64,000 nt of DNA from Beijerinckiaceae bacterium (GTDB lineage Bacteria > Pseudomonadota > Alphaproteobacteria > Rhizobiales > Beijerinckiaceae): NCBI GenBank assembly GCA_947452455.1, contig CANGBX010000002.1, forward strand, positions 248,001 through 312,000. Direction: 5' to 3'. The position numbers and the translations under genes were made by a program. Below, in pieces: positions 19,719 to 28,218 of the stretch; position 1 is the first letter of the stretch; the number at the start of each line of letters is the position of its first letter. The notes beneath the pieces are model-generated. The model worked only from the letters and a program-made list of their open reading frames with translations, was not told the origin of the DNA and did no database searches.

Positions 19719-20441
19719 ATGTTTGAACGCGTTCAAAATGACGGGGTAGGCCCCAAAACTGCGACGGTGGGTGCACAAGCACGCGCCGATCTTGCTGTTT
19801 CGCCTGCACCCGCCTCAAGCGAGTTGCGCGAGAAAGCTGTTGCTCCGGCAACCAATGGTCAGAAGTCATCAACCGAGCAAGATGCGACTGACCATTCGGT
19901 TCATCTCTTGGGGCAGGTGCGCCATGAGATCGACGCTATCAGTGCTGCTGATCAAAATACGAAAAAGCTCGATGAGCTCTATTCAAAGCTCTTCAAAGCT
20001 TATGATGCTGCCAAGCAGGGCCCGCTTCCGGCAGAAATGAAGACGGAAATTGATCGCACTCTGGACGAGCTTGATAAGCATGACGCGGTGCATCAGATCG
20101 GTCAGGGTGATGGGCCGGTCGATGTTTCCGAGGAAACAGCGGCCGATCTGGCTTTGCGTCAACAGCGTGAGCGCACGATCGACAAGATTGCAAATGCTTT
20201 ACGTAAAGTAGGTGTTTTGCGCAACAAGCTATCAGATAGCAGCCAGAGCGCGCATGAACGCCTGCTTAACATCAATTCGTCGCTGTCGGGTCTGAACATG
20301 GCTCGTACGCAGGTCGATGAGAATCAATTCTCGATAGAAAATGCCTCTTCGACTGTTGATTCTGTCATGATCAACCTGCGTAGCCTAGTTTTGGCCCACG
20401 GCAAGATTTCATCCGATGTTGTGCGTATCGTGATGAGCTAA
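19719..20441 (+). CDS. Unknown protein of the predicted FliA regulon, flagellin-like C-terminus
   Basis: Not a recognised family. The 240-residue product has no signal peptide or membrane span. The first 60 residues are Ala/Ser/Thr-rich and probably disordered. Helices follow (LLGQVRHEIDAISAADQNTK and QQRERTIDKIANALRKVGVL). The last 47 residues, ARTQVDENQFSIENAS then STVDSVMINLRSLVLAHGKI, have a hydrophobic pattern resembling the flagellin C-terminal D0 helix (SRIxDxDYxxExxxxxxxQIxxxxxxxVLAQ). That likeness is weak and is my inference. A FliA-type promoter precedes it, and a terminator shared with the convergent glycosyltransferase follows. A filament-associated, secreted or chaperone role is possible. 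Confidence 0.75.
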   Translation: MFERVQNDGVGPKTATVGAQARADLAVSPAPASSELREKAVAPATNGQKSSTEQDATDHSVHLLGQVRHEIDAISAADQNTKKLDELYSKLFKAYDAAKQGPLPAEMKTEIDRTLDELDKHDAVHQIGQGDGPVDVSEETAADLALRQQRERTIDKIANALRKVGVLRNKLSDSSQSAHERLLNINSSLSGLNMARTQVDENQFSIENASSTVDSVMINLRSLVLAHGKISSDVVRIVMS

Positions 20442-20443
20442 GT

Positions 20444-20479
20444 CAAAACCCGCTGACCAACCAGCAGGTTTTGTTTTTT
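20444..20479 (+). terminator. Rho-independent terminator between the 19719 gene and the glycosyltransferase gene
   Basis: CAAAACC-C-GCTG pairs with CAGC-A-GGTTTTG around an ACCAAC loop, with one opposed mismatch, followed by TTTTTT on the plus strand. The other strand has a short T-run too, so it may act in both directions. Confidence 0.75.
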
Positions 20480-22694
20480 AGATCATGTCATGTTTTTTGG
20501 CGACATCGAGAAGCAGGGCTTCAAAGTCGCGGGCAAAACCCACCGTATCATAGAGCTCAGATGTTGCGATGCCTGAACGCAGACGTTCTTTTATGGCGTC
20601 GATCTTTGCGCGGTCAGTTGCGAGCTCGTAGGCTTTTTCTTCATAGGCCTGATAATTATCGGTCACGAGGTCATGAAGGCCTGCCGATGTCAAAATGCTT
20701 GCCGCCACACGTGAGGCAAATGTCTCTCCCTGAATGGTCAGGACAGGCAGGCCCGCAAAGAGTGCATCGCTTGCTGTTGTATGGGCATTACAAGGGAACG
20801 TGTCGAGAAGCAGGTCGCCATGCGCCTGTCGCGAAATATGATCCCCCTGGTTGCAGCGCGGTGTGAAGATCAGACGATCCTCAGCAATACCCCGGATTGC
20901 GGCTTCTTTGATGAGATTGTCTTTGGCATAATCATTGTCAGCCATGATCCAGAGAACGGAACTTTCGACCCGCGTAAGCAAGCGGCACCATATATCAAAG
21001 ATTTCGGGTTCGATTTTATAGTTATTATTAAATGAGCAGAATACGAATGCATTTTCCGGCAAGCCGAGCTGCTCGCGACTGAAAATGCGCCCATTATTCT
21101 TGCGTGTTGAATCATTGACTTGATAGCAGCGGGACAGCCTTAGAACTTTTTCATTATAATTTTGTTCGTGCTGAGGCGGAATGAGCACATCATCTGCGAT
21201 GATATAGTCGATATAATCTGAGCCCATTGTACCTGGGAATCCGAGGTAATTGATCTGCACCGGTGCCGCACGATGTGCAAAAATGCTGGCTCTTGAATGT
21301 GTTGTGTATCCTTTGAGGTCGATTGCTATGTCGATTTCGAAATAGCGTGCCAGCAAAGCTACAGCGCGGTCTGTAAGGGGACGTACATCCATAAAATGAT
21401 CAAAAGCCATTTCGGCACGAATGCGCATTTTATCCATGCGCTCCGGCCCGAATGAGAAACCAAAGATTTCGAATTTTGACTTATCATGAATCTCAAAAAA
21501 GCGCGCCATAAGTATCATTGTGGCATGTTCTGAGAAGTCTGCTGAGAAATAGCCAACGCGAATTTTACGCCCGTCCGCCTTACGCGGTTCAATGGCTTCG
21601 ATATCTTTTCGATTGGGATGCAGTTGTTGGCAGAAAAGCTCAGCAGATTTTTGCAGCAATTTGGGGTCATAGGTCCAAGCCAGAAGATTGAATGGATAAG
21701 CGCTCAGTTTGTTCTGTCGCAACCCATCCCAAGCTTCTTCTTGAAGTGCCTTAACTCCATCCCAGTCGCATATTTGCCGTTTGACATGGATGAGATCGCT
21801 GATCGCTGAGGCAGGGCAATCCTTTATCGATATTGCCCGTTCATAATCTCGAACAGCTGCATGATAGTCGTGAGTTAATATGTGCACCTGGCCGGTGTGT
21901 AAAAAACCGATATGCGATTCAGGGAAGAGCTCTTCCATCTTCCCAAAGCATTCTAAGGCTTCTTGATAGCGTGCTGCTTTGAAATAAATCTGTCCCTCAC
22001 CATACCAAGCATTGATCGACTTGGGGTCTTCATCCTTGGCAGTTTTGAAATATTCGAGGGCTTGAACAAAATCACCCAATTCAAGATGGATGATCCCAAG
22101 AGTTTCCAGTGTCTTAATATGTTTGGGGTCGTGGTCTAGGATTGTCTTTGCTTCTCGAATTGCGTCCTCATAAGCACCAAGTCCTTTGAACGCTATTACA
22201 AGATTAATACGTGCGTATAGGTCTTCCGGCTTTGCCTGAAGGTAGGTCGTATAATGTACGACCGCCTGAGCAAAATTGCCCCGGTCAATCTCAATGTTAC
22301 CAAGATGAAACCATGCCTCGACTTCAGGGGCATTACCTAAAGTTGATTGTTCGAACGCGAAGAAGGCCTCGTCGCGTCTGTCAGCTCGCAAGAGGCACAT
22401 TCCCCTCACGAAATGGGCTAAAGGAAAATGAGGGGCGATACGAAGCGCCTCGTCTAAATCGACTAGGGCTGCCTCGTGGTGTTTGGCTTCATCAAAAATC
22501 TGGGCACGGAAGATGTGCCCCATCAAATTGTCTGGGTTTCTATCTAGTATATGACAAAGGAGCTCCAATGCCTCGGACGATTTGCCCTGGCGAAGTAGAT
22601 TAAAGACATCAGCCTCGAGCTCGCGGTCCGTCTTATCCGCGAGCGCTCTTGTTGAGGTGTCGCCTATGCTCCGGGCGGCTAAATGAAAATTCAT
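20478..22694 (-). CDS. TPR / GT41 O-GlcNAc-transferase-like glycosyltransferase, probably for flagellin
   Basis: The N-terminal 310 residues or so are tandem TPR repeats (for example AWYGEGQIYFKAARYQEALE). The C-terminal 370 residues match the O-linked GlcNAc transferase (SPINDLY/OGT, GT41) catalytic domain. VGYFSADFSEHATM near residue 385 corresponds to the OGT catalytic-His region, GFPGTMGSDYIDYIIAD follows, then FCSFNNNYKIEPEIFDIW with the UDP-binding lysine, and DTFPCNAHTTASDALFAGLP. Such enzymes transfer a UDP-sugar to Ser/Thr. It has 738 residues. It stands next to two flagellin genes and has its own sigma54 promoter, so flagellin O-glycosylation is the likely role. The sugar is unknown. 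Confidence 0.88.
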   Translation of the reverse strand: MNFHLAARSIGDTSTRALADKTDRELEADVFNLLRQGKSSEALELLCHILDRNPDNLMGHIFRAQIFDEAKHHEAALVDLDEALRIAPHFPLAHFVRGMCLLRADRRDEAFFAFEQSTLGNAPEVEAWFHLGNIEIDRGNFAQAVVHYTTYLQAKPEDLYARINLVIAFKGLGAYEDAIREAKTILDHDPKHIKTLETLGIIHLELGDFVQALEYFKTAKDEDPKSINAWYGEGQIYFKAARYQEALECFGKMEELFPESHIGFLHTGQVHILTHDYHAAVRDYERAISIKDCPASAISDLIHVKRQICDWDGVKALQEEAWDGLRQNKLSAYPFNLLAWTYDPKLLQKSAELFCQQLHPNRKDIEAIEPRKADGRKIRVGYFSADFSEHATMILMARFFEIHDKSKFEIFGFSFGPERMDKMRIRAEMAFDHFMDVRPLTDRAVALLARYFEIDIAIDLKGYTTHSRASIFAHRAAPVQINYLGFPGTMGSDYIDYIIADDVLIPPQHEQNYNEKVLRLSRCYQVNDSTRKNNGRIFSREQLGLPENAFVFCSFNNNYKIEPEIFDIWCRLLTRVESSVLWIMADNDYAKDNLIKEAAIRGIAEDRLIFTPRCNQGDHISRQAHGDLLLDTFPCNAHTTASDALFAGLPVLTIQGETFASRVAASILTSAGLHDLVTDNYQAYEEKAYELATDRAKIDAIKERLRSGIATSELYDTVGFARDFEALLLDVAKKHDMI

Positions 22695-22722
22695 TGCTAT
22701 TCCTCGCGATTTTCAAGAAATC

Positions 22723-22738
22723 AGCAATCTTCGTGCCA
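22723..22738 (-). promoter_or_regulatory. sigma54 promoter of the GT41 glycosyltransferase gene
   Basis: On the minus strand TGGCACGAAGATTGCT matches the sigma54 consensus TGGCAC-N5-TTGCW with GG-N10-GC spacing, 29 bases before the ATG at 22694. An AGGA ribosome-binding site follows. Confidence 0.8.
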
Positions 22739-22787
22739 TTGACGCAGCGGTTATTTGTATCATTTTTTGTTACATAAAAGTTTTTTC

Positions 22788-22814
22788 TAAAGCTTTCTGG
22801 AAAGGCTCCGTCCT
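22788..22814 (+). promoter_or_regulatory. sigma28 (FliA)-type promoter of flagellin 1
   Basis: TAAAGCTT at 22788 and TCCGTCCT at 22807, 15 bases between TAAA and TCCG. The predicted leader is about 65 bases and ends in a GAAGGAG ribosome-binding site. It is divergent from the sigma54 promoter of the glycosyltransferase. Confidence 0.78.
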
Positions 22815-22885
22815 TCTGCTTATCGGGCGGTTCGAAGTTCCTGCGGGGGAAGTTTGAGCTGCTCATGGAGTGAAGGAGTACCGCT

Positions 22886-23737
22886 ATGACAGTCATCAAC
22901 ACCAATGTGGCTTCGCTCAATGCGCAAGCTGCGATCACAAGCAACGCACGTGGCCTAGCGAAGGCTATGCAGCAATTGTCAACGGGTCGTCGGATTAATT
23001 CCGCCGCTGATGATGCTGCGGGTCTCGCGATTGCGGACAAGTTGACGATGCAGATCCGTGGCCTGAACCAGGCCATCCGCAACGCCAATGACGGCATTTC
23101 GATGCTGCAGACCGCTGAAGGTGCGACGAACGAAATCACGAACATGCTCCAGCGCATGCGTGAATTGGCGGTGCAGTCGGCCAACGACACAAATGGTGTT
23201 GCGGAACGTTCTTCGCTCCACGCTGAATTCGACCAACTGCGCACAGAAATCAACCGTATTGCAAACACCACGCAGTTTAACGGTTTCAACATGCTTGATG
23301 GCGGCTCTGCTGCTGGCGGCTTATCCGGTGGTGTTGCCACTTTCCATATTGGTGATGCGGGATCATCTTCGGTCCAGGTTACCTTCGGTTTTGTTGACTT
23401 CCGCACTTCAGCTAGCGGTCTTGCTGTTGATATTTCTCAGTCAACGCTGTCTGGAACAGGTGGTCTTTCGGCGATCAGCGCTGTGAACGATGTCATTCTC
23501 AAAGTTGACAGGCAGCGTGCTAGCATGGGTGCTTTGATCAATCGCTTTCAATATACGGTTGATAATCTGACCAATGTTGTGACCAACGCGTCTTCCTCGC
23601 GTAGCCGCATTGTTGACGCAGATTACTCAACGGTTACTGCAGATCTTGCTAAAGCACAGATCATTCAGCAGGCTGCGACGTCGATGTTGGCGCAGGCAAA
23701 TCAATTGCCACAGTCAGTCTTGGCACTTCTCAAATAA
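22886..23737 (+). CDS. fliC: Flagellin 1
   Basis: Filament subunit, secreted through the flagellar export channel. The 283-residue protein has the conserved N-terminal D0/D1 region ([59 protein letters not shown]) and the C-terminal D1/D0 region ([37 protein letters not shown]). The variable outer domain, residues of about 135-195, is very short, so the surface is small; Ser/Thr there could be sugar sites for the adjacent GT41 enzyme. It has a good GAAGGAG site, a FliA-type promoter and its own terminator. It is nearly identical to the next flagellin over the first 135 residues. Confidence 0.96.
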   Translation: MTVINTNVASLNAQAAITSNARGLAKAMQQLSTGRRINSAADDAAGLAIADKLTMQIRGLNQAIRNANDGISMLQTAEGATNEITNMLQRMRELAVQSANDTNGVAERSSLHAEFDQLRTEINRIANTTQFNGFNMLDGGSAAGGLSGGVATFHIGDAGSSSVQVTFGFVDFRTSASGLAVDISQSTLSGTGGLSAISAVNDVILKVDRQRASMGALINRFQYTVDNLTNVVTNASSSRSRIVDADYSTVTADLAKAQIIQQAATSMLAQANQLPQSVLALLK

Positions 23738-23761
23738 GCTTCTGTGACAGGTCTTTATAAC

Positions 23762-23796
23762 AAGGAGGCGAGATAATTCTCGTCTCCTTTTTTTTT
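23762..23796 (+). terminator. Rho-independent terminator of flagellin 1
   Basis: An 11-bp stem AAGGAGGCGAG / CTCGTCTCCTT (one G-T pair) with a six-base loop is followed by eight or more T residues. It separates the two flagellin genes into independent transcripts. Confidence 0.9.
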
Positions 23797-23806
23797 ATTA
23801 TATACC

Positions 23807-23833
23807 TAAAATTTGTAAACATTGATCCGTTCT
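23807..23833 (+). promoter_or_regulatory. sigma28 (FliA)-type promoter of flagellin 2
   Basis: TAAAATTT at 23807 and TCCGTTCT at 23826, with 15 bases between TAAA and TCCG. The ATCGGGCG stretch just downstream is shared with the flagellin 1 leader, a trace of duplication or a common control site. Confidence 0.75.
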
Positions 23834-23900
23834 TAGGATCATCGGGCGAATAGCATTTATGTGCTAACGTTTGCGATGGGACGGTAGAACGGAGACTTTT

Positions 23901-24755
23901 ATGACAGTCATCAACACGAACGTAGCCTCGCTCAATGCGCAGGCTGCTATTTCGTCAAATGCGCGTAGCCTTGGAAAGGCTATGCAGCAATTGTCGACAG
24001 GGCGCCGTATTAATTCGGCGGCAGACGATGCGGCTGGTCTGGCCATTTCAGACAAATTGACGATGCAGATCCGCGGTCTGAACCAGGCAATCCGTAATGC
24101 CAATGACGGCATTTCGATGCTGCAGACAGCGGAAGGTGCGACCAACGAAATCACCAATATGCTTCAGCGTATGCGTGAATTGGCCGTGCAATCTGCCAAC
24201 GACACGAATGGTGTGGCAGAACGTTCATCACTTCATGCTGAATTTGATCAGCTGCGCACGGAAATCAATCGTATTGCAAATACCACGCAGTACAACGGTT
24301 TCAATATTCTTGATGGTGGCGCTGCTTCTGGCGGATTGTCGGGAGGCATTGCCACTTTCCATATTGGGGATGCTGGGTCAACTTCGGTCCAGGTTACATT
24401 TGGTTTCGTTGACTTCCGCGGTAACACAGCAAGTGGTTTGGCTGCGGGGATTTCAACGGCCGCCTTGACCGGCACAAGTGGTCTTTCTGCTATCTCTGCG
24501 GTGAATGATGTTATTCTCAAGGTCGATGAGAAGCGCGCATTGATGGGCGCTTTGATCAATCGCTTTCAGTATACGGTCGACAATCTGACCAACGTGTCTA
24601 CCAATGCATCTGCTTCGCGCAGCCGCGTTGTGGATGCAGACTATTCCATGGCAACTGCTGATCTTGCTAAGTCGCAGATCATTCAGCAGGCCGCGACCTC
24701 AATGCTGGCTCAGGCTAACCAAGCGCCTCAGTCCGTGTTGACCCTGCTAAAGTAA
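23901..24755 (+). CDS. Flagellin 2
   Basis: Second flagellin, 284 residues, a tandem paralogue of flagellin 1. The N-terminal region differs by only a handful of residues in the first 135 (for example [14 protein letters not shown] against [14 protein letters not shown]); differences concentrate in the short outer segment of about residues 170-190 and near the C-terminus ([20 protein letters not shown]). The ATG at 23901 follows a GGAG site; an in-frame ATG at 23871 would add ten residues before the conserved MTVINTN start and is unlikely. It has its own FliA-type promoter and terminator, so the two filament proteins can be made in different amounts. Confidence 0.95.
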   Translation: MTVINTNVASLNAQAAISSNARSLGKAMQQLSTGRRINSAADDAAGLAISDKLTMQIRGLNQAIRNANDGISMLQTAEGATNEITNMLQRMRELAVQSANDTNGVAERSSLHAEFDQLRTEINRIANTTQYNGFNILDGGAASGGLSGGIATFHIGDAGSTSVQVTFGFVDFRGNTASGLAAGISTAALTGTSGLSAISAVNDVILKVDEKRALMGALINRFQYTVDNLTNVSTNASASRSRVVDADYSMATADLAKSQIIQQAATSMLAQANQAPQSVLTLLK

Positions 24756-24780
24756 GACCAAGCCAGTTCTGGCTTGAAGA

Positions 24781-24805
24781 GGGCGGGGGCAACCCCGCCC
24801 TTTTT
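24781..24805 (+). terminator. Rho-independent terminator of flagellin 2
   Basis: A perfect 8-bp GGGCGGGG / CCCCGCCC stem closed by a GCAA tetraloop is followed by TTTTT. It ends 24 bases before the sigma54 promoter of fliD. Confidence 0.92.
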
Positions 24806-24828
24806 GCATTTTTCGTCGGTTTTTCGGC

Positions 24829-24844
24829 TGGCCCGTCTTTTGCT
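24829..24844 (+). promoter_or_regulatory. sigma54 promoter of fliD
   Basis: TGGCCCGTCTTTTGCT has the GG-N10-GC arrangement of sigma54 promoters and lies 24 bases before the fliD ATG, with a GAGGAG site in between. Confidence 0.75.
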
Positions 24845-24867
24845 CATATCTCTTTGAGGAGAGTTTT

Positions 24868-26421
24868 ATGGTCACCAGTGTCAATAATTCGACATCCAGT
24901 ATTGGCTCGACGAAGACGGTGTCTTCTTCGTCGTCTTCCAGTACAGCGAGTTCAAGCTCATCGACGTCGGAGACGCAAAATACCGGCTCGGCGATCATTG
25001 GCGCGCTTGGCGGCAGTCAGATCGACATTCAGGCCTTGGCGACCAACTTGGTTAACGCCGAGCGCGCGCCCTTGCAGAAGCTGCTCGATGACCAAAAGAC
25101 TGCTCTAGACAATAAAATTTCTTCTATTGGCCGGATTTATTCGTCTGCCAATGACATGAAAAGCCAGCTGGCCGCTTTTGGGAAGGACCCGCGTTTATTT
25201 GCTTATACGCCTCAGTCCAGTGATAGCAGCAAGGCTTCGTTCGTCTTCAAAAGCAATCCAACTAATTTCAACCTCAGCTTTGAGGTAAAACAGCTCGCCA
25301 CCGAAAATTCGGTCACGCTGGAGGGGTTGGATTCTGCGGCAAGCTGGCCGACATCTGGTCAATTGGTGATTACCCAAGGCCGTCGAAGCGGAACACCTGG
25401 GACGGCTCTGACATTCAATTATGCCGATTATACCAGCCTCGATGGTCTGAAGGACGCTATCAATACAGCAGGTCCCTATAAAGCACAGATTCTCACATCA
25501 GTTTCTCCGACGGGGACGACGCGCTATTTGTCGATCAGTCGAGGAACGGGCGCGGAACGCAATTTCTTTGTTTCGACAAAGAATGGCAATGCTGATTTGA
25601 CGACAGGTCTTTATGTTACACCACCAACCTATACGGGCGGCACACTGACCACCGACCCCGGTCAGGCCAATGGCGTCGATGCCAAGATCGTTTCGGGTGG
25701 GCACGAATATACCAATTTCAAGAACAGCTTCGCTGATCTGATGCCCGGCGTGACTGTTACAGTGAATGCGGTGACTGACACCAATAAACCAGTCAATCTG
25801 TCGACAGCTGTCGATACATCGAAATTCACCAGTATCGTTCGCCAGATCGTGTCATCTTACAATGATTTGCAGGGTACAATCAGCGACGAGATCAAATATG
25901 ATCTCGATGTCAAAAAACGTGGTGGTTTGGCCAACGATTATGTGGCGCGCAGTTTCCTTGGACAAATGCGTCGTATGACAACTGATTCAATTACCACGCT
26001 CAATGGTAACAGTGTCAGCCTTTCTTCGCTTGGCGTTCGCACCAATATTGATGGATCTTTGACAATCGATGAAACCAAGCTCACGGCTGCCACGCAAAAT
26101 CCGGATTTGATGGAAGCTGTTCTAGCCTCGACAACCAGTTCATCCAGCACCATTAAAGGTGCTTTTGAAAAGATGAATGATTTTGCCGATATGATCATGG
26201 GCAAAGACGGTGCTTTGGTCACGCTTTATAATAAGACCGAAACAACTGATATGAAAAAATATCAAGATAAAATTGATAAATTGAACAATGACATGGATTC
26301 GCTCAAGCAGCGCTACATGAAGCAGTTCATCTCCATGCAGGATTATCTGAATACAACAAAGTCAGCGCAAAATTCACTGACACAATCCATGACGGCGTGG
26401 ACCGCCTCCATGAAGGGTTAA
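24868..26421 (+). CDS. fliD: Flagellar filament cap protein FliD (HAP2)
   Basis: FliD forms the cap under which flagellin is folded and inserted at the filament tip. The 517-residue protein begins with a Ser/Thr-rich disordered stretch of about 45 residues, then the FliD N-terminal domain (SQIDIQALATNLVNAERAPL, LQKLLDDQKTALDNKISSIG). A central beta-rich part follows, then the FliD C-terminal domain (SKFTSIVRQIVSSYNDLQG, then SLGVRTNIDGSLTIDETKL) and a final coiled coil with YMKQFISMQDYLNT. The Ser-rich start, longer than usual, could be glycosylated. It is followed within 16 bases by a small gene on the same strand. Confidence 0.93.
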   Translation: MVTSVNNSTSSIGSTKTVSSSSSSSTASSSSSTSETQNTGSAIIGALGGSQIDIQALATNLVNAERAPLQKLLDDQKTALDNKISSIGRIYSSANDMKSQLAAFGKDPRLFAYTPQSSDSSKASFVFKSNPTNFNLSFEVKQLATENSVTLEGLDSAASWPTSGQLVITQGRRSGTPGTALTFNYADYTSLDGLKDAINTAGPYKAQILTSVSPTGTTRYLSISRGTGAERNFFVSTKNGNADLTTGLYVTPPTYTGGTLTTDPGQANGVDAKIVSGGHEYTNFKNSFADLMPGVTVTVNAVTDTNKPVNLSTAVDTSKFTSIVRQIVSSYNDLQGTISDEIKYDLDVKKRGGLANDYVARSFLGQMRRMTTDSITTLNGNSVSLSSLGVRTNIDGSLTIDETKLTAATQNPDLMEAVLASTTSSSSTIKGAFEKMNDFADMIMGKDGALVTLYNKTETTDMKKYQDKIDKLNNDMDSLKQRYMKQFISMQDYLNTTKSAQNSLTQSMTAWTASMKG

Positions 26422-26436
26422 TAAAAGGAGTGAATC

Positions 26437-26628
26437 ATGAAGTACAAGGTTGAATGGATCATCAACGGCGAAGTGGCTGTTGAAGCTGATAGCAAAGAAC
26501 AGGCTGAGCAACTTGTTGAGCAGCTTTTGGTTGGCACGCTCACCGATGGTGATCGCTGGCCTGCAGAGCTCGGCGCGCAGGGCATTCAGGGTGCTGCAAC
26601 TGTTCTTGAAGGCGAATTGGTCGCCTAA
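26437..26628 (+). CDS. Small hypothetical protein downstream of fliD
   Basis: A 63-residue acidic protein, not recognised. It starts MKYKVEWIINGEVAVEADSK and reads as two beta strands, then a helix (EQAEQLVEQLLVG), then a short tail. A strong AAAGGAG site about 8 bases upstream and the 15-base gap from fliD argue that it is a real gene in the fliD operon. It could be a small chaperone or regulator at the position where fliS usually lies, but no FliS similarity is visible. Confidence 0.65.
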   Translation: MKYKVEWIINGEVAVEADSKEQAEQLVEQLLVGTLTDGDRWPAELGAQGIQGAATVLEGELVA

Positions 26629-26654
26629 TTGGCGGCCAATCACCATCTTTGACC

Positions 26655-27167
26655 ATGTCAGAGAGTGCTTTCACGCGGATCAACGCGCTAGAATTATCGC
26701 GTTTGACGGAGCCTGAGCGCCAGGCTGCGACCGTGGAAGTGCGCGGTCTTCTGGATGCGATTGCCGGAAGTGGCAAGCATGATGTCGAGACACTTACACA
26801 TAAGGTGGCTCTTCTAAAAATTTGGCAGAAATTGGTGCATATGCGCGTGCTCGATGTCTCTCGCAATGTACCGCCACCTCATGAAAAGCTCGAGGCGAAA
26901 CGGCTCTATCCGGATAGCCCCTTGTTTGACGTGGCTGCAGAACAAGGCGCCCGCGATGAAGCAGCAAGCCTACAGGAAGATGAATCCAATGGGCTGGTTC
27001 TGGTCCGGACGTTAACTGAAGGCGTTGTGCAAGGTATGCGCTTGCCGGCTGGGGTCACCGTGGAGACCTCGGCAGCAGACGCTGAGACGCTGGTTGAAAG
27101 CGGACTCGGCATTATTATCCAGCGGGCCGACATCCGTCCGGACGAAAAAGTCACACGCGCTAAATAA
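26655..27167 (+). CDS. Hypothetical protein of the fliD operon
   Basis: A 170-residue cytoplasmic-looking protein, not recognised. The first 65 residues are helical and amphipathic (LSRLTEPERQAATVEVRGLL, then ETLTHKVALLKIWQKLVHMR). A charged disordered middle follows, and the last 60 residues suggest a small beta domain (GVTVETSAADAETLVESGLG). The position after fliD and its small follower fits fliT or another flagellar chaperone. That is inference from position only. Start ATG 26655 is chosen over TTG 26649. The stop is 11 bases from the convergent muramidase gene. Confidence 0.65.
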   Translation: MSESAFTRINALELSRLTEPERQAATVEVRGLLDAIAGSGKHDVETLTHKVALLKIWQKLVHMRVLDVSRNVPPPHEKLEAKRLYPDSPLFDVAAEQGARDEAASLQEDESNGLVLVRTLTEGVVQGMRLPAGVTVETSAADAETLVESGLGIIIQRADIRPDEKVTRAK

Positions 27168-27178
27168 TCTGGATATGC

Positions 27179-28189
27179 CTATTCTTTGTCGCTGGGAGTG
27201 ACCGCTTTCAGGACAAGACGAGAACCTTGGGCCAAGGGTGCAATATTTCCTGAGGACGTGAATTCATCCCCACGCAAATCGGCACCGCGAGAGGCATCTC
27301 TTGTTGCGCGTGTGTCAGGTGGTGTCAGGCCATTTTCGTGATCGATCAAATTAAAGCCTTTCAGATAGGTCTGAAGAGCTTCCTGTGAAACTTGACCCAA
27401 TTCCGCCTTGTTCATTGTGGGGGTAGGGGCCGAGTTTTCTGATGGACGGTTGATCGTTGATGTGTTCGTTATCGGCCGATTTTCAGCTATCACACGTTGA
27501 GCAATATCGGCAATTTTCTGATCGCTGAGGCTAAGGCGCAAATCTTTAGGTTTGATTGCTTCAGCGGCGTTGAGCGTTGCTGGCAATGTGGTCGCAGCCC
27601 CCGCAAATTTTTGGGCAAAGCGATCATAAATCTCGCGATAGCTACGAGGGGCAGCGCCGTCATAGAAAATAGGGGTGTTGGCATTTGCCGCTTGTGGCAG
27701 AGCATTTGCCGCAGCTTGGTCTGGCGTGTCGCGCAAGCCATTCAAAAATGTTGCTGCTCCGCCGGCGCCCAGAAAATGGGCAAGGTAGAGTTCAGTGGGA
27801 CCTACAGCAGTATGGCCAGCTGAGTTGAGCGATTTGGCATTGTCGAGAGCAAAGCGGGCAGCCAATTCTGCCGAAATGGCAGGTTCTTGACGCAAGGCCA
27901 GAACTTTCGCGACAGAGGTTGAAGAGACATTAGCGGTTTTAAGTTCCGCTGCTTCTGCCGACAAACCAACTTTATCACCGTGACGGCGCACGACGTTCAG
28001 CCATGTTGAAGATGTAAATTGGAACAATCCCGTTGCGGAAGATGTTTTGGCGCGAGCAAGAGGGTTCAGCGCGCTTTCAACTTTAGCCTGAGCCAAAAGG
28101 TAATTGAAATCGACCTGGTTGGCTTGTGCGGCTTTTTGAATGGAAGCCACAACATGCTCTCGTCCACTTGGAATGCCTTCGATATTCAT
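27179..28189 (-). CDS. Lytic transglycosylase (SLT domain), probable flagellar muramidase
   Basis: The N-terminal 130 residues are an SLT goose-lysozyme-like domain. The catalytic glutamate is E38 in AQAKVESALNPLA, followed by SSATGLFQFTSSTWLNVVRR. The remaining 200 residues are Ala/Pro/Asn-rich and probably disordered with short helices. It has 336 residues. There is no Sec signal peptide or membrane anchor; flagellar muramidases such as FlgJ are exported by the flagellar type III route, which would explain this. It lies in the flagellar cluster with a sigma54 promoter, while the local FlgJ has only the rod-binding domain. I infer that this is the separate peptidoglycan hydrolase for rod growth. 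Confidence 0.82.
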   Translation of the reverse strand: MNIEGIPSGREHVVASIQKAAQANQVDFNYLLAQAKVESALNPLARAKTSSATGLFQFTSSTWLNVVRRHGDKVGLSAEAAELKTANVSSTSVAKVLALRQEPAISAELAARFALDNAKSLNSAGHTAVGPTELYLAHFLGAGGAATFLNGLRDTPDQAAANALPQAANANTPIFYDGAAPRSYREIYDRFAQKFAGAATTLPATLNAAEAIKPKDLRLSLSDQKIADIAQRVIAENRPITNTSTINRPSENSAPTPTMNKAELGQVSQEALQTYLKGFNLIDHENGLTPPDTRATRDASRGADLRGDEFTSSGNIAPLAQGSRLVLKAVTPSDKE

Positions 28190-28218
28190 TGTTTTTACGT
28201 CCTGTTTGACGTGAAATC

